24,918 nucleotides of DNA from the NCBI GenBank assembly GCA_021818075.1, contig JAKAFD010000005.1:1-24918 (forward strand), given 5' to 3'. The notes below the pieces were generated by a model, which made no database searches, was not told the DNA's origin, and worked only from the letters and a program-made list of their open reading frames with translations. Positions 1 through 6,996 of the stretch are shown here, in pieces (the stretch's first letter is position 1; each line of letters begins with the position of its first letter). The stretch comes from a bacterium (lineage in GTDB: Bacteria > Patescibacteriota > Patescibacteriia > Patescibacteriales > Patescibacteriaceae). The position numbers and the translations under genes are program-made.

Positions 1-4
1 AAAA

Positions 5-106
5 AAATCAAAACGCAAAAGTCAAAACTATTGTGTGCGCTACGCACACTTATTTAATGGTCGCGAAGCGACACCTAACTTTTGACCTTTAAATTTTGAC
101 CTTTGA
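5..106. repeat. Palindromic cluster downstream of the tRNA genes
   Basis: Two short perfect hairpins with three-base loops sit side by side: GTGTGCG-CTA-CGCACAC at 33-49 and GTCGC-GAA-GCGAC at 60-72. They are bracketed by loosely inverted arms, AAAAGTCAAAA at 17-27 on the left and two TTTTGACCTTT copies at 80-90 and 94-104 on the right. It lies just past the 3' end of the tRNA cluster and may act as its terminator or be a dispersed repeat. No gene is seen here. The same architecture and the word TTATTTAATGG recur near 7594-7649. Confidence 0.55.
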
Positions 107-116
107 CTTAACTAAG

Positions 117-188
117 TGCCGGGGGTGAGAATCGGACTCACGACACAATGATTTTCAGTCATTTGCTCTACCACTGAGCTACCCCGGC
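117..188 (-). tRNA. tRNA-Phe (anticodon GAA)
   Basis: The reverse complement folds into a complete cloverleaf of 72 nt: acceptor GCCGGGG/CCCCGGC, D arm GCTC/GAGC, anticodon stem AATGA/TCATT around loop CTGAAAA (anticodon GAA), and T arm GTGAG/CTCAC with loop TCCGATT. The discriminator base is A. CCA is not encoded, so it must be added by a nucleotidyltransferase. It is the last of three tRNAs in the same orientation. Confidence 0.95.
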
Positions 189-205
189 TATATATAACTT
201 AATTG

Positions 206-278
206 TTGCGGGGGTCGGATTCGAACCGACGACCTCCAGGTTATGGGCCTGGCGAGCTGCCAACTGCTCTACCCCGCT
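206..278 (-). tRNA. Initiator tRNA-fMet (anticodon CAT)
   Basis: A 73-nt cloverleaf with anticodon loop CCCATAA (CAT). It is an initiator rather than an elongator because positions 1 and 72 do not pair (A1 against A72) and the body closely matches known bacterial tRNA-fMet, including GGTCGTCGG before the T loop. The anticodon stem is CCAGG/CCTGG, so only two of the three hallmark G-C pairs next to the loop are present; the upper one is A29-U41. CCA is not encoded. Confidence 0.9.
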
Positions 279-289
279 ATATTTTATTG

Positions 290-363
290 TGGGCGTACAT
301 GGATTCGAACCATGGACCTCAACATTATCAGTGTTGCGCTCTAACCAACTGAGCTATACGCCC
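290..363 (-). tRNA. tRNA-Ile (anticodon GAT)
   Basis: A 74-nt cloverleaf: acceptor GGGCGTA/TACGCCC, anticodon stem CAACA/TGTTG around CTGATAA (GAT), T arm CATGG/CCATG with loop TTCGAAT, discriminator A, no encoded CCA. tRNA-Ile often sits between 16S and 23S in bacterial rRNA operons. Here it follows the 16S gene with a small protein gene in between, and no 23S follows. Confidence 0.95.
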
Positions 364-368
364 GAAAA

Positions 369-394
369 TTGTCAGCGTAATAAATCACTGACAA
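369..394 (-). terminator. Hairpin between the 121-residue gene and tRNA-Ile
   Basis: Perfect 7-bp inverted repeat TTGTCAG/CTGACAA with a 12-nt loop, followed on the minus strand by TTTTC. It lies between the stop codon of the upstream small gene and the 5' end of tRNA-Ile, so it may be a weak terminator or a processing hairpin for the tRNA transcript. Confidence 0.4.
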
Positions 395-410
395 AATAAT
401 AATTTTAAAG

Positions 411-776
411 TTACTGACCGCTTTTTTCTGCTGCTTCTAAAGCCGCTATTTCTCTTGCTAACTGCGCACCGCTAGGTATATTAATACCAGGATTCATTGC
501 CCTTATTACTGAGAGCGCACTTGAAACCTCTTCAGGTTTTTCTCCTGGATACTCCGGATTTTCAGGTAATTGCCCTGTGAATTCCTCAAAAGACAATTCC
601 CCATTTTCTTTCTTCTCGGCAATTACATTCTTTGTTAGCGCTTTACCACAATTAGGGCAGCTGAAAGCTGGTAAAACTTTTTGTTGGCCAACCTGTAAAT
701 CAGAAAGAAGATTTTTAGCATATACCTCAAAGGCAATCTGAAAATTATACCCACATTTACATATCATGTTCGACAT
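411..776 (-). CDS. Small hypothetical protein with a zinc-ribbon-like Cys pattern
   Basis: A 121-residue protein I do not recognise. Two cysteine pairs are visible in the N-terminal third: CKC at residues 6-8 (Met-Ile-Cys-Lys-Cys-Gly) and CPNCGK near residues 40-45. Together they could hold one zinc ion, as in rubredoxin-like ribbons. The remainder is acidic and Pro/Glu-rich, then ends in a predicted helix rich in Ala and Glu. No signal peptide or membrane segment is seen, so it should be cytoplasmic. The ATG at 776 is preceded by a good Shine-Dalgarno (AGAGGTGA) at normal distance, which supports the start. It lies between the rRNA terminator and the tRNA cluster and could be co-transcribed with the tRNAs. 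Function unknown. Confidence 0.75.
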   Translation of the reverse strand: MSNMICKCGYNFQIAFEVYAKNLLSDLQVGQQKVLPAFSCPNCGKALTKNVIAEKKENGELSFEEFTGQLPENPEYPGEKPEEVSSALSVIRAMNPGINIPSGAQLAREIAALEAAEKSGQ

Positions 777-823
777 TATATCACCTCTTATAAAAATGAA
801 CGAAAACTTAATTTTATTCTAAC

Positions 824-864
824 AAAAAAGGACTGGCCCTAAAACAATTTACGGGCAGTCCTTT
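824..864 (-). terminator. Rho-independent terminator of the 16S rRNA transcript
   Basis: On the minus strand a stem GGACTGCCC / GGGCCAGTCC (one bulged base) spanning 830-862 is followed at once by TTTTTTG. It lies about 95 nt past the 16S 3' end. With no 23S or 5S between, it indicates that the 16S gene is transcribed without the other rRNAs. Confidence 0.8.
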
Positions 865-902
865 GTCGTCAAATAGGCCCATAAACTATTTGTGTTAATT
901 CT

Positions 903-927
903 GGAGCCAATAGGCACTAATTCTCAA
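903..927 (-). other. 3' arm of the 16S rRNA processing stem
   Basis: This 25-nt stretch just past the 16S 3' end is complementary to 3406-3430, upstream of the 16S 5' end. The cores TTGAGAATTAG and CTAATTCTCAA pair perfectly, and CCTATTGGC pairs with GCCAATAGG. Such a long-range stem loops out pre-16S rRNA and is the usual RNase III substrate. Confidence 0.75.
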
Positions 928-1087
928 TCGACTTTACTCAAAGAGTAAATCTCCCTAGAAAGGAGGTGATCCATCCACAGCTTCCGCTACGGATGCCTTG
1001 TTACGACTTCACCCTTATCGCTGGTTTTACCTTCTCCGCCAAAGGCGGATTCGGGTACCCCCAACTCTCTTGGTGTGACGGGCGATT

Positions 1088-1149
1088 ATCTTTACGAAAC
1101 TATAAATTGATGTTCCCACGTAGCGAGCGGATTTCCCGCACTACGCGAG
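1088..1149 (-). other. Domain V/VI-like tandem hairpins at the intron 3' end
   Basis: On the minus strand CTCGCGTAG (1149-1141) pairs over all 9 positions, with two G-U wobbles, with CTACGTGGG (1123-1115). The intervening GCGG/CCGC mini-stem has loop GAAAT, and CG is left bulged on the 3' side. After a 3-nt linker, ATC..TTTAT pairs with GTAAA..GAT (1088-1111), and the intron ends 3 nt later. Size and order match domains V and VI of group II introns. The expected AGC triad and a clear bulged branch-point A are not visible, so the element may be degenerate or a different ribozyme. Confidence 0.5.
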
Positions 1150-1151
1150 CT

Positions 1152-1589
1152 CTAATGCATCTTTTGCTTAAGGTTGTATATTTTACGTAAACCCGATTCT
1201 TTTAAATGTTCCTTATTTTGAACCATTTTGAGAATCTGACAAAATATTTTGAAGTCACTATTCTTTGAGCGTAACCTCAAAGAATTCCTTTCAAAAAACG
1301 GAATTATTATTTTATCCAAATCTTGCCGGTTGGCCACTTCGTAGCGATAACAATTTTGATGATTAACACGGTTGTCTTTTTGGAAATAGACATTACCGCA
1401 ACCAAAATATTTCTTTAATCCATAGAGAATTTGTTTGTCTTTCTCAATTAATTTAAGGAAAAATCTCGGCTCAACTTTTGTTCGCCTTTTTACTTGTTTG
1501 GACGAATCGGGATTTTTTACATAAGCCGTAAAACTTCCTTCTCCGTCAACCAGGCCAACGATATAATTTGGATTTAATTCCATATGCAT
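1152..1589 (-). CDS. LAGLIDADG homing endonuclease encoded in the 16S intron
   Basis: A 145-residue single-motif LAGLIDADG endonuclease. The signature YIVGLVDGEGSF lies at residues 9-20, with the acidic Asp/Glu expected for metal binding and cleavage. The following FLKLIEKD...LKKYFGCGNVYF and RYEVANRQDLDKIIIPFF segments fit the family's beta-sheet and helices. One motif implies it works as a homodimer cutting a palindrome-like site, presumably intron-less 16S genes at the same position, to spread the intron. The frame is intact, so it may be active. The start ATG at 1589 follows a GAAGGGGAAGGG tract; a second in-frame ATG two codons later is also possible. The stop lies 2 nt before the domain V-like hairpin, so ORF and ribozyme parts are closely packed. 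No reverse transcriptase or maturase is present. Confidence 0.93.
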   Translation of the reverse strand: MHMELNPNYIVGLVDGEGSFTAYVKNPDSSKQVKRRTKVEPRFFLKLIEKDKQILYGLKKYFGCGNVYFQKDNRVNHQNCYRYEVANRQDLDKIIIPFFERNSLRLRSKNSDFKIFCQILKMVQNKEHLKESGLRKIYNLKQKMH

Positions 1590-2249
1590 CGAGTGAACCC
1601 TTCCCCTTCAATAAATTCAGGGTACTATGATTCAGCTGACTTCTTACGCCGCGTAAGTTTCATTACCTAATTATATCATATTAATATAACTAAGACGACA
1701 TAAGATCTCCTAGGGTCATCTATTAATCTATTCCCTTCATTCCAACCGGCCTCTTCTTGGCATTTTCCCTTTGCTCACCACCTATCCAAAGGTCAATGCG
1801 GCCGTTTTTTTGTTGGACTGAATTTTGTTTCCAGATCCTTCAGGCACGATTCTCACGAATCGGCCCTATCTTTCAACTACATCCCGACAGACAATCGGGA
1901 GAGGAGATTTTAACTCCTTAGATTAACAAACTGCCTAGCGCTTTTATTGTGAGTACAAGACCCGAGAACGTATTCAACGCGCCGTGGCTGATACGCGTTT
2001 ACTAGCGATTCCGGCTTCATGAGGTCGAGTTGCAGACCTCAATCCGAACTGGGGGAAGCTTTTTGGGATTTGCTCCACCTTACGGCTTGGCGTCCCTTTG
2101 TACTTCCCATTGTAGCACGTGTGTAGCCCAAGGTGTAAGAACCATGCTGATTTGACGTCATCCTCGCCTTCCTCCTACTTAAAGTAGGCAGTTTCCTATG
2201 ACATATAAAACATAGGATGAGGGTTGCGCTCGTTTTCCGACTTAACGGT

Positions 2250-2286
<37 letters not shown>

Positions 2287-2367
2287 TCTGTCCAGCACTC
2301 TCGAAGAACCCTCTGTTTCCAGAGGACTGCAGCTGGATGTCAAACCTTGGTGAGGTTCCACGCTTAT

Positions 2368-2412
<45 letters not shown>

Positions 2413-3251
2413 TATTCCTTTGAGTTTTAATCTTGCGACCGTACTCCCCAGGCGGGATGCTTAAGGCGTTAGCTTAGGTAGACAGCACCGAGAGGGTCGA
2501 AACTCCCGATGCTCAGCATCCATCGTTTACAGCGTGGACTACCGAGGTATCTAATCTCGTTCGCTCCCCACGCTTTCGTGCCTTAGCGTCAGAACTGTCC
2601 TAGCAAGCTGTCTTCACTTTTGGCGTTCCTGCTGATATTAACGGATTTAACCCCTACACCAGCAATTCCGCTTGCCTCTTCCAGTCTCTAGTTTGTCCAT
2701 ATCTCCCGCAGGCCCAAGGTTGAGCCTTGGGATTTTACAGGAGATGTTACAAACCGCCTACGCACGCTTTACGCCCAATAAATCCGGATAACGCTCGGGG
2801 CCCTCGTATTACCGCTGCTGCTGGCACGAGGTTAGCAGCCCCTTATTCATATAGTACCGTCATTTGTTCTTCCTATATAAAAGTGTTTTACACCCCAAAG
2901 GGCTTCATCACACACGCGGCGTCGCTCCTTCAGCCTTTCGGCCATTGAGGAATATTCTTGACTGCAGCCTCCCGTAGGAGTCTGGGCAGTGTCTCAGTCC
3001 CAGTGAGCCGGGCCATGCTCTCACACCCGGTAATCGTCGTTGCCTTGGTGGGCCATTACCTCACCAACTAGCTGATGATACATAGGTTCCTCTCGAAGCG
3101 ATAAATCTTTAAGCGGATAACTTGTGCTAACCGCTACCATCGGGTATTATCTCCACTTTCGCAGAGTTATCCCCGTCTTCGAGGCAGATTACCAATGCGT
3201 TACTCTCCCGTTTGCCATGGGTCTAAACCCATTCGACTTGCATGCCTTAGA

Positions 3252-3290
<39 letters not shown>

Positions 3291-3405
3291 ATTTAAATTT
3301 TTTTACTTGGTTTTAACCAAGGATTTTTACTTGTCCTTTTCAAGTTGACTTGGTCCAAAAGAGTTCAGACCAAATCGGTTTATTGATGCATTGTTGTGCA
3401 ATATT

Positions 3406-3430
3406 TTGAGAATTAGCGCCTATTGGCGCC
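3406..3430 (-). other. 5' arm of the 16S rRNA processing stem
   Basis: Complementary over 25 nt, with two non-Watson-Crick positions, to 903-927 on the other side of 16S. Together the arms bracket pre-16S rRNA. The distance to the mature 5' end is about 110 nt. Confidence 0.75.
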
Positions 3431-3661
3431 ACAATCTTCCTTTGTTAAAGTCCTGCGAGATAGACGTAAAACAGCTTTTGCTACAATTTGTTATTTTCGT
3501 CCGATACTTCGTCTTGCTGGCGCGCCATGATTTTCACCGTAATATTATTACGCCTCAAATCCTGACGCTGGCAATCCTCGTCTCGGACGAAAATTCCTGT
3601 ATTTCGCTTAAAAGTTGTTTTACCTCTATCTCGTTTCTTGCAACTCGATAAATGAAACTTC

Positions 3662-3717
3662 GAGTGAAAGAAAAAACTAAAGACACAATTATTTACGTCC
3701 TTAGTTTTTTCTTCACT
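3662..3717. terminator. Bidirectional terminator-like hairpin in the rRNA leader
   Basis: An imperfect stem of about 20 bp, with core GAAAAAACTAA/TTAGTTTTTTC and GAC/GTC near the loop, A-rich on one side and T-rich on the other, so it could end transcripts from either direction. It lies past the smc stop codon but also downstream of the best rRNA promoter. It might stop smc transcripts while antiterminated rRNA transcription passes through. Confidence 0.55.
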
Positions 3718-3797
3718 GACTAACTAAATTTTGGCAGTCAACTTTTGAAGAATATTTTAATTTAACCCGTTTACTTAAAATAAACGTTGTAATGATA

Positions 3798-3826
3798 ATT
3801 TTAGGGGAAAAAACAAAACCTGTCAA
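3798..3826 (-). promoter_or_regulatory. Promoter of the 16S rRNA transcript
   Basis: Minus-strand TTGACA (3826-3821), a 17-nt spacer, then TAAAAT (3803-3798): a perfect -35 and a five-of-six -10 at ideal spacing. It lies between the smc stop codon and the rRNA leader. It is the strongest sigma-70-type promoter in the region and is correctly oriented for 16S. Confidence 0.7.
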
Positions 3827-3894
3827 TAGTAAGGGGAAATAACAATTTTATAACAAAAATAGGCTAAAATTAAACAAATTTATGAGTTTATAAA

Positions 3895-6498
3895 TTATAA
3901 ATTTTTATCCGCCTCCTCCAGCTTGACCGATAATAGTTTGGAAACGCTGTCATCGCCCATGGTAATGCCGTAGAGAATGGCGGCGCGGCGCATCATGGCG
4001 CGGTTATGAGTTATGGCGATGAACTGAGTTTTGTGCGACAGATCGTCCAAAATTTTAGCCAGCCGTTCAGAATTGGCTTCATCCAAAGCGGCGTCCACTT
4101 CATCCAAGACGACAAAGGGCGACGGGTTGGCGCTGATGATGGCGCAAATCAAAGCGATGGCGGTCAGGGCGCGTTCACCGCCCGAGAGCATGGCCACCGA
4201 CTGAATTTTTTTACCCGGAGGCGTAGCCATAATATCCACGCCGGCCAAACCGACCGAATCGTGGCGCGACAAAGCTTTTAATTTTTTCATGACCTTATCT
4301 TTAAAACTCAATTCCGCCGCCTCGTTTTCTTCGGCCGATTCCTCCAAGTCTTCGGCTACCACTTTAATAATTTTAGCGTTGCCGCCGGAAAATAAAATTT
4401 TAAAATATTCGCTGAACTTGGTTTCAATCACTTTAAACTCCTTATCAAATCTGGTCTTAATGATGCCGTCCAATTCAGCAATCACCTGCTCCAATGATTC
4501 AATGGTGCCGGTTAAATCATTAACTTGAGTGGACAAAAAGTCGTAACGCTCTTTGGTGGCGGCGTATTCCTTTTCCACTTCCGGATCAATCGTGCCGATG
4601 GCATCCAGTTGGCGCCGCAATTGGCGCAGTCGTTCATGCGTAGCTTCGCTATCAATTTCGCCCTTGGCTTTAAAAGTTTTAATTTCCGCTAAGACGGCGC
4701 CATTATCCCGGATTTCGTTTTCCAAATCCTCCAATTTGGTCTCGTGGCGGGCGGCTTCAATTTTATAATCATTCAGTTGGCCGGCCAGCGCATTAATATC
4801 GGTTTGCAGCTGATGCAGATTTTTCTGCCAGGCAAACAAATCAGCGCGTTTGCTTTCCTGCGTCTTCTGCAACTCACCGAATTGTTCTCGGGCGGCGGCG
4901 ATTTGCTTGTTAATTTCCGCCAGCTTAATTTGAGCGGCGGCGCGTTCGCCCTGCTGCGCTTTAGGGTCGGCTGCCTGCCGGTCGCCGGCTAATTTTTGTT
5001 TGATGTCCTTCATTTCCCACTCAATCGCCGCTTGTTGTTGCTTAAGCATTTTCTGCCGTTCCTGCTGGACGCGAATGCCGCCGGATAACTGATTAACTTC
5101 TTCCAATAAGTGGTCTTTATCTTCAGCTAAAGCCACCAGTTCCTGCTGCCAGGCTCCCAGATGACGCCGCTCGTCTTCCTTGACGCCGGATACCAATTCT
5201 TGCAGTTCCTCTTTAATTTCTGCAATAATTTTTTTGACTTGAGCTAAGTCGTCATGCTCTTGGGCTCGCGTTAATTTGCTGATGAGACCGGACAGCCGCT
5301 GTTTTATCTCCTTGTCCTCGGTCGGCGCTTCGTGGCTCAAAGTTTTAATCTTTAAATTAACGGCATTAATTTTTTCCACCAGCGTTTGCTTGCTCGCGTG
5401 CAGTTTATCAAGATTGGTTTGGTCGTGCGCCAGCTTAACGGCCACGGCTTTTAATTCCTCGGCTAAAGTTTCGCTTTGTCCAGTTAAATCCCGCTGGCGA
5501 TTGTTTAAAAACGATAAATCAAATTTGCCGGCCGCTTCCAGTTTCATTTCCGCATAAGCGTCTAGTTTGGCGATTTGCGCCGTTAGCTTATCCTTATCAG
5601 CCTGCAGAGCGGCCAGTTTGGCCTGCTGGGAGGCAAAATCGCCGCCCACCGAATTCTGCCGCTCCAGGCTGGCCAAATCCTTTTCCAGCGACCTCAAGCG
5701 GCTTTCTTTTTCCCGCTTGGTTTTTTCAATTTGTAAAAACGATTGGTTGACCTTAAGCAGTTTGTTGTTCAACTCCTGCCATAACCGGCCGTAAAATTCC
5801 AGCGATAAAGTTTTTAATTCAGCCTCCAGTTCTTCTTTTTTGGCAAAACGCGACACCTGCCTGGTCAGCGCCTTGAGGTGCGGTTCAATCTCACCCAAGA
5901 GCATCTGGCTCTGTCCCAAATTCTCCAGGCTGAGTTTTAATTTATTTAAAGAATCATCGCGTTTGATTTGATATTGTTTGACGCCGGTAGCTTCGTCAAA
6001 AAATTCTTTGCGTTCAGAGAGCGAAGTGTTCAAAAAATTTTCCACCATGCCCTGGCCGATAACCGAATAAGTTTTTTGTCCGAAATTAGCCTTAGCCAAG
6101 AGCATCTGGATATCAAACAAGCGCACGCGGCTGCCGTTCAATAAATATTCACTCTCGCCATCGCGATATAAACGACGGGTGATGACTACCTGTTCATAGT
6201 CTAGAGCCGCTTGATGGTCGGCGTTGTTCAAATACAAAGCCACCTCAGCCATGCCTAGTTTGCCCTTTTTGTCCGAACCGGAAAAAATGATATCCTCGCT
6301 CTTTTTGCCTCGCAGCATTTTCATGCTTTGCTCGCCCAAGGCCCAGCGCACGGCATCGGCCACGTTAGACTTGCCGGAACCGTTGGGTCCGACGATAGCC
6401 GTCATGCCGGAATGACCGGCCACTTTACCCGGAAAAACCAGCACATTTTTATTGGCGAACGATTTAAAGCCCTGAATTTCCAACTTCTCTAAATACAT
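3895..6498 (-). CDS. smc: SMC-family chromosome segregation ATPase, short and hinge-less
   Basis: An 867-residue SMC-type ATPase. The N-terminal head has FKSFA and Walker A GPNGSGKSN (residues 37-45, Lys43), followed by the typical VADAVRWALGEQ segment. The C-terminal head has the signature LSGGE (771-775), Walker B VVLDEVD (796-802, Glu800) and an H-loop His near 831. Between them lies about 550 residues of coiled coil. The family's conserved LDAIGTIDPEVEKEY segment before the C-terminal coil is present. What is missing is the globular hinge with its Gly-rich dimer motifs: bacterial SMC is normally about 1150-1200 residues, and no hinge-like stretch interrupts the heptads here. SMC dimers organise and separate chromosomes with ScpAB; the partners are not in this window. 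The start ATG lies at the end of a palindromic leader element. SbcC/Rad50-like identity is less likely because no zinc-hook CxxC occurs. Confidence 0.9.
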   Translation of the reverse strand: MYLEKLEIQGFKSFANKNVLVFPGKVAGHSGMTAIVGPNGSGKSNVADAVRWALGEQSMKMLRGKKSEDIIFSGSDKKGKLGMAEVALYLNNADHQAALDYEQVVITRRLYRDGESEYLLNGSRVRLFDIQMLLAKANFGQKTYSVIGQGMVENFLNTSLSERKEFFDEATGVKQYQIKRDDSLNKLKLSLENLGQSQMLLGEIEPHLKALTRQVSRFAKKEELEAELKTLSLEFYGRLWQELNNKLLKVNQSFLQIEKTKREKESRLRSLEKDLASLERQNSVGGDFASQQAKLAALQADKDKLTAQIAKLDAYAEMKLEAAGKFDLSFLNNRQRDLTGQSETLAEELKAVAVKLAHDQTNLDKLHASKQTLVEKINAVNLKIKTLSHEAPTEDKEIKQRLSGLISKLTRAQEHDDLAQVKKIIAEIKEELQELVSGVKEDERRHLGAWQQELVALAEDKDHLLEEVNQLSGGIRVQQERQKMLKQQQAAIEWEMKDIKQKLAGDRQAADPKAQQGERAAAQIKLAEINKQIAAAREQFGELQKTQESKRADLFAWQKNLHQLQTDINALAGQLNDYKIEAARHETKLEDLENEIRDNGAVLAEIKTFKAKGEIDSEATHERLRQLRRQLDAIGTIDPEVEKEYAATKERYDFLSTQVNDLTGTIESLEQVIAELDGIIKTRFDKEFKVIETKFSEYFKILFSGGNAKIIKVVAEDLEESAEENEAAELSFKDKVMKKLKALSRHDSVGLAGVDIMATPPGKKIQSVAMLSGGERALTAIALICAIISANPSPFVVLDEVDAALDEANSERLAKILDDLSHKTQFIAITHNRAMMRRAAILYGITMGDDSVSKLLSVKLEEADKNL

Positions 6499-6608
6499 AC
6501 CCGGTAGTACAATTTAATATTTAAACTTTATATTATAATAGATAAATTACGCTGCTAACTTTTTCTTTAACTTCCCAATAATACTTTTTAGATTGTACTA
6601 CCGGGCAT
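6498..6608 (-). repeat. Palindromic leader element A, upstream of smc
   Basis: A 14-bp perfect inverted repeat, CCCGGTAGTACAAT at 6500-6513 with its complement at 6592-6605, encloses about 78 nt of AT-rich sequence. On the transcript the 3' arm reads ACTACCGGGTATG, so the GGG that could serve as ribosome-binding sequence and the smc start codon are at the base of the stem. A second element of the same design occurs at 8567-8700. It may be a dispersed repeat or a translational control hairpin. Confidence 0.65.
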
Positions 6609-6643
6609 AAATATATAAATAAAGGCCTCTTGCCTCTGGTCTT

Positions 6644-6672
6644 ATTTTACAACAGCCAAACGGGAAAATCAA
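6644..6672 (-). promoter_or_regulatory. Promoter of smc
   Basis: Minus-strand TTGATT (6672-6667), a 17-nt spacer, TAAAAT (6649-6644). The predicted start near 6637 gives a leader of about 140 nt that contains palindromic element A. Confidence 0.5.
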
Positions 6673-6688
6673 AGCGCCGCCGGGCAAA

Positions 6689-6725
6689 TTAAAAACGAGT
6701 GATAACAACAATTTATCACTCGTTT
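6689..6725 (-). terminator. Terminator after the Cys-rich membrane protein
   Basis: Stem AAACGAGTGATAA / TTATCACTCGTTT with a short loop, followed on the minus strand by a run of T and then AATT. It begins 20 nt past the stop codon of the 83-residue gene and separates it from the smc promoter. Confidence 0.8.
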
Positions 6726-6744
6726 GATTTATAGAGTCCTCTTT

Positions 6745-6996
6745 TTAGCTAAAAGCAAAGAGTAGAAAAGAGAAGATTTGAGCATAAACACCGACCACGA
6801 ACATCATCAGCACTAAACTGTCAACGGTCTTGGTCAGTGTTGAGTCCCTTGCTGCATTAGGCTCTGCTGGCGCGCAGTGGCCATCAGCACATTCCGGACC
6901 ACATTCGGGCCCGCAGTCCGACTGATTCTCATGCTGGTTATCGGGGCCGCAATCTGGACCACAATTAGACATGTCGCTCTTTGAAGGTTCTGCCAT
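6745..6996 (-). CDS. Cys-rich CGP-repeat protein with a C-terminal membrane anchor
   Basis: An 83-residue protein I do not recognise. Residues 10-48 hold a repeated CGPDCGPD / CGPECGPEC pattern, seven cysteines in all, mixed with Asp, Glu and His. Residues about 60-82 form one strongly hydrophobic segment ending in LLFAFS, so it is probably tail-anchored with the Cys-rich part on one side of the membrane. Such Cys/acidic clusters often bind zinc, copper or iron-sulfur groups, but no family is evident. It has no signal peptide. The ATG at 6996 is preceded by A-rich sequence without a Shine-Dalgarno. Upstream lies a GC-rich foldable stretch (7011-7130) and downstream a good terminator, so it seems to be its own transcription unit or the end of one with the 84-residue gene. 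Confidence 0.75.
   Translation of the reverse strand: MAEPSKSDMSNCGPDCGPDNQHENQSDCGPECGPECADGHCAPAEPNAARDSTLTKTVDSLVLMMFVVGVYAQIFSFLLFAFS

Larger units (their letters stand above)
1085..1948 (-). mobile_element. Intron in 16S rRNA with LAGLIDADG ORF; group II-like features
   Basis: An 864-nt insertion. Joining ...TTGTACTCAC to CGCCCGTCAC restores the conserved decoding-site sequence exactly, so the borders are well fixed (1399|1400 E. coli numbering). The ORF occupies 1152-1589. Upstream, a long arm ends in hairpin 1768-1792 (CCTTTG/CAAAGG) whose 13-nt loop contains GTGAG, complementary to the last five exon bases CTCAC (EBS1/IBS1-like). Hairpin 1818-1834 has loop ACAAAA, pairing with exon TTGT (EBS2/IBS2-like). 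Just after the ORF stop, 1115-1149 folds as a 9-bp stem, a small upper hairpin and a 2-nt 3' bulge (35 nt, the shape of domain V). Then a domain VI-like hairpin (1088-1111) precedes an intron end in AAT. Against group II: no GUGYG 5' end and no AGC triad. Against group I: no exon-final U and no intron-final G. Confidence 0.8.
3298..3797 (-). other. 16S rRNA leader region, no protein gene
   Basis: About 500 nt between the likely rRNA start site and the 16S 5' end. It holds several strong structures but no credible ORF: the processing-stem arm (3406-3430), a boxA-like ACTTTAACAA around 3443-3453, a perfect 12-bp inverted repeat ATTTTCGTCCGA (3493-3504 with 3583-3594), and a long A/T-rich terminator-like hairpin (3662-3717). 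Leaders of this kind guide processing and antitermination of rRNA. Confidence 0.6.

Noticed and set aside
1085..1948. Group I intron identity.
   Set aside because: The exon ends in C and the intron in T; no clear P7/P3 core words were seen. Not fully excluded without a covariance-model search.
1085..1948. Archaeal-type bulge-helix-bulge intron.
   Set aside because: No matching bulge-helix-bulge fold across the exon borders, and the splicing endonuclease is not expected in bacteria.
3895..6498. SbcC/Rad50-like nuclease subunit instead of SMC.
   Set aside because: No zinc-hook CxxC in the coiled coil, and the LDAIGTIDPE segment and head sequences match SMC.
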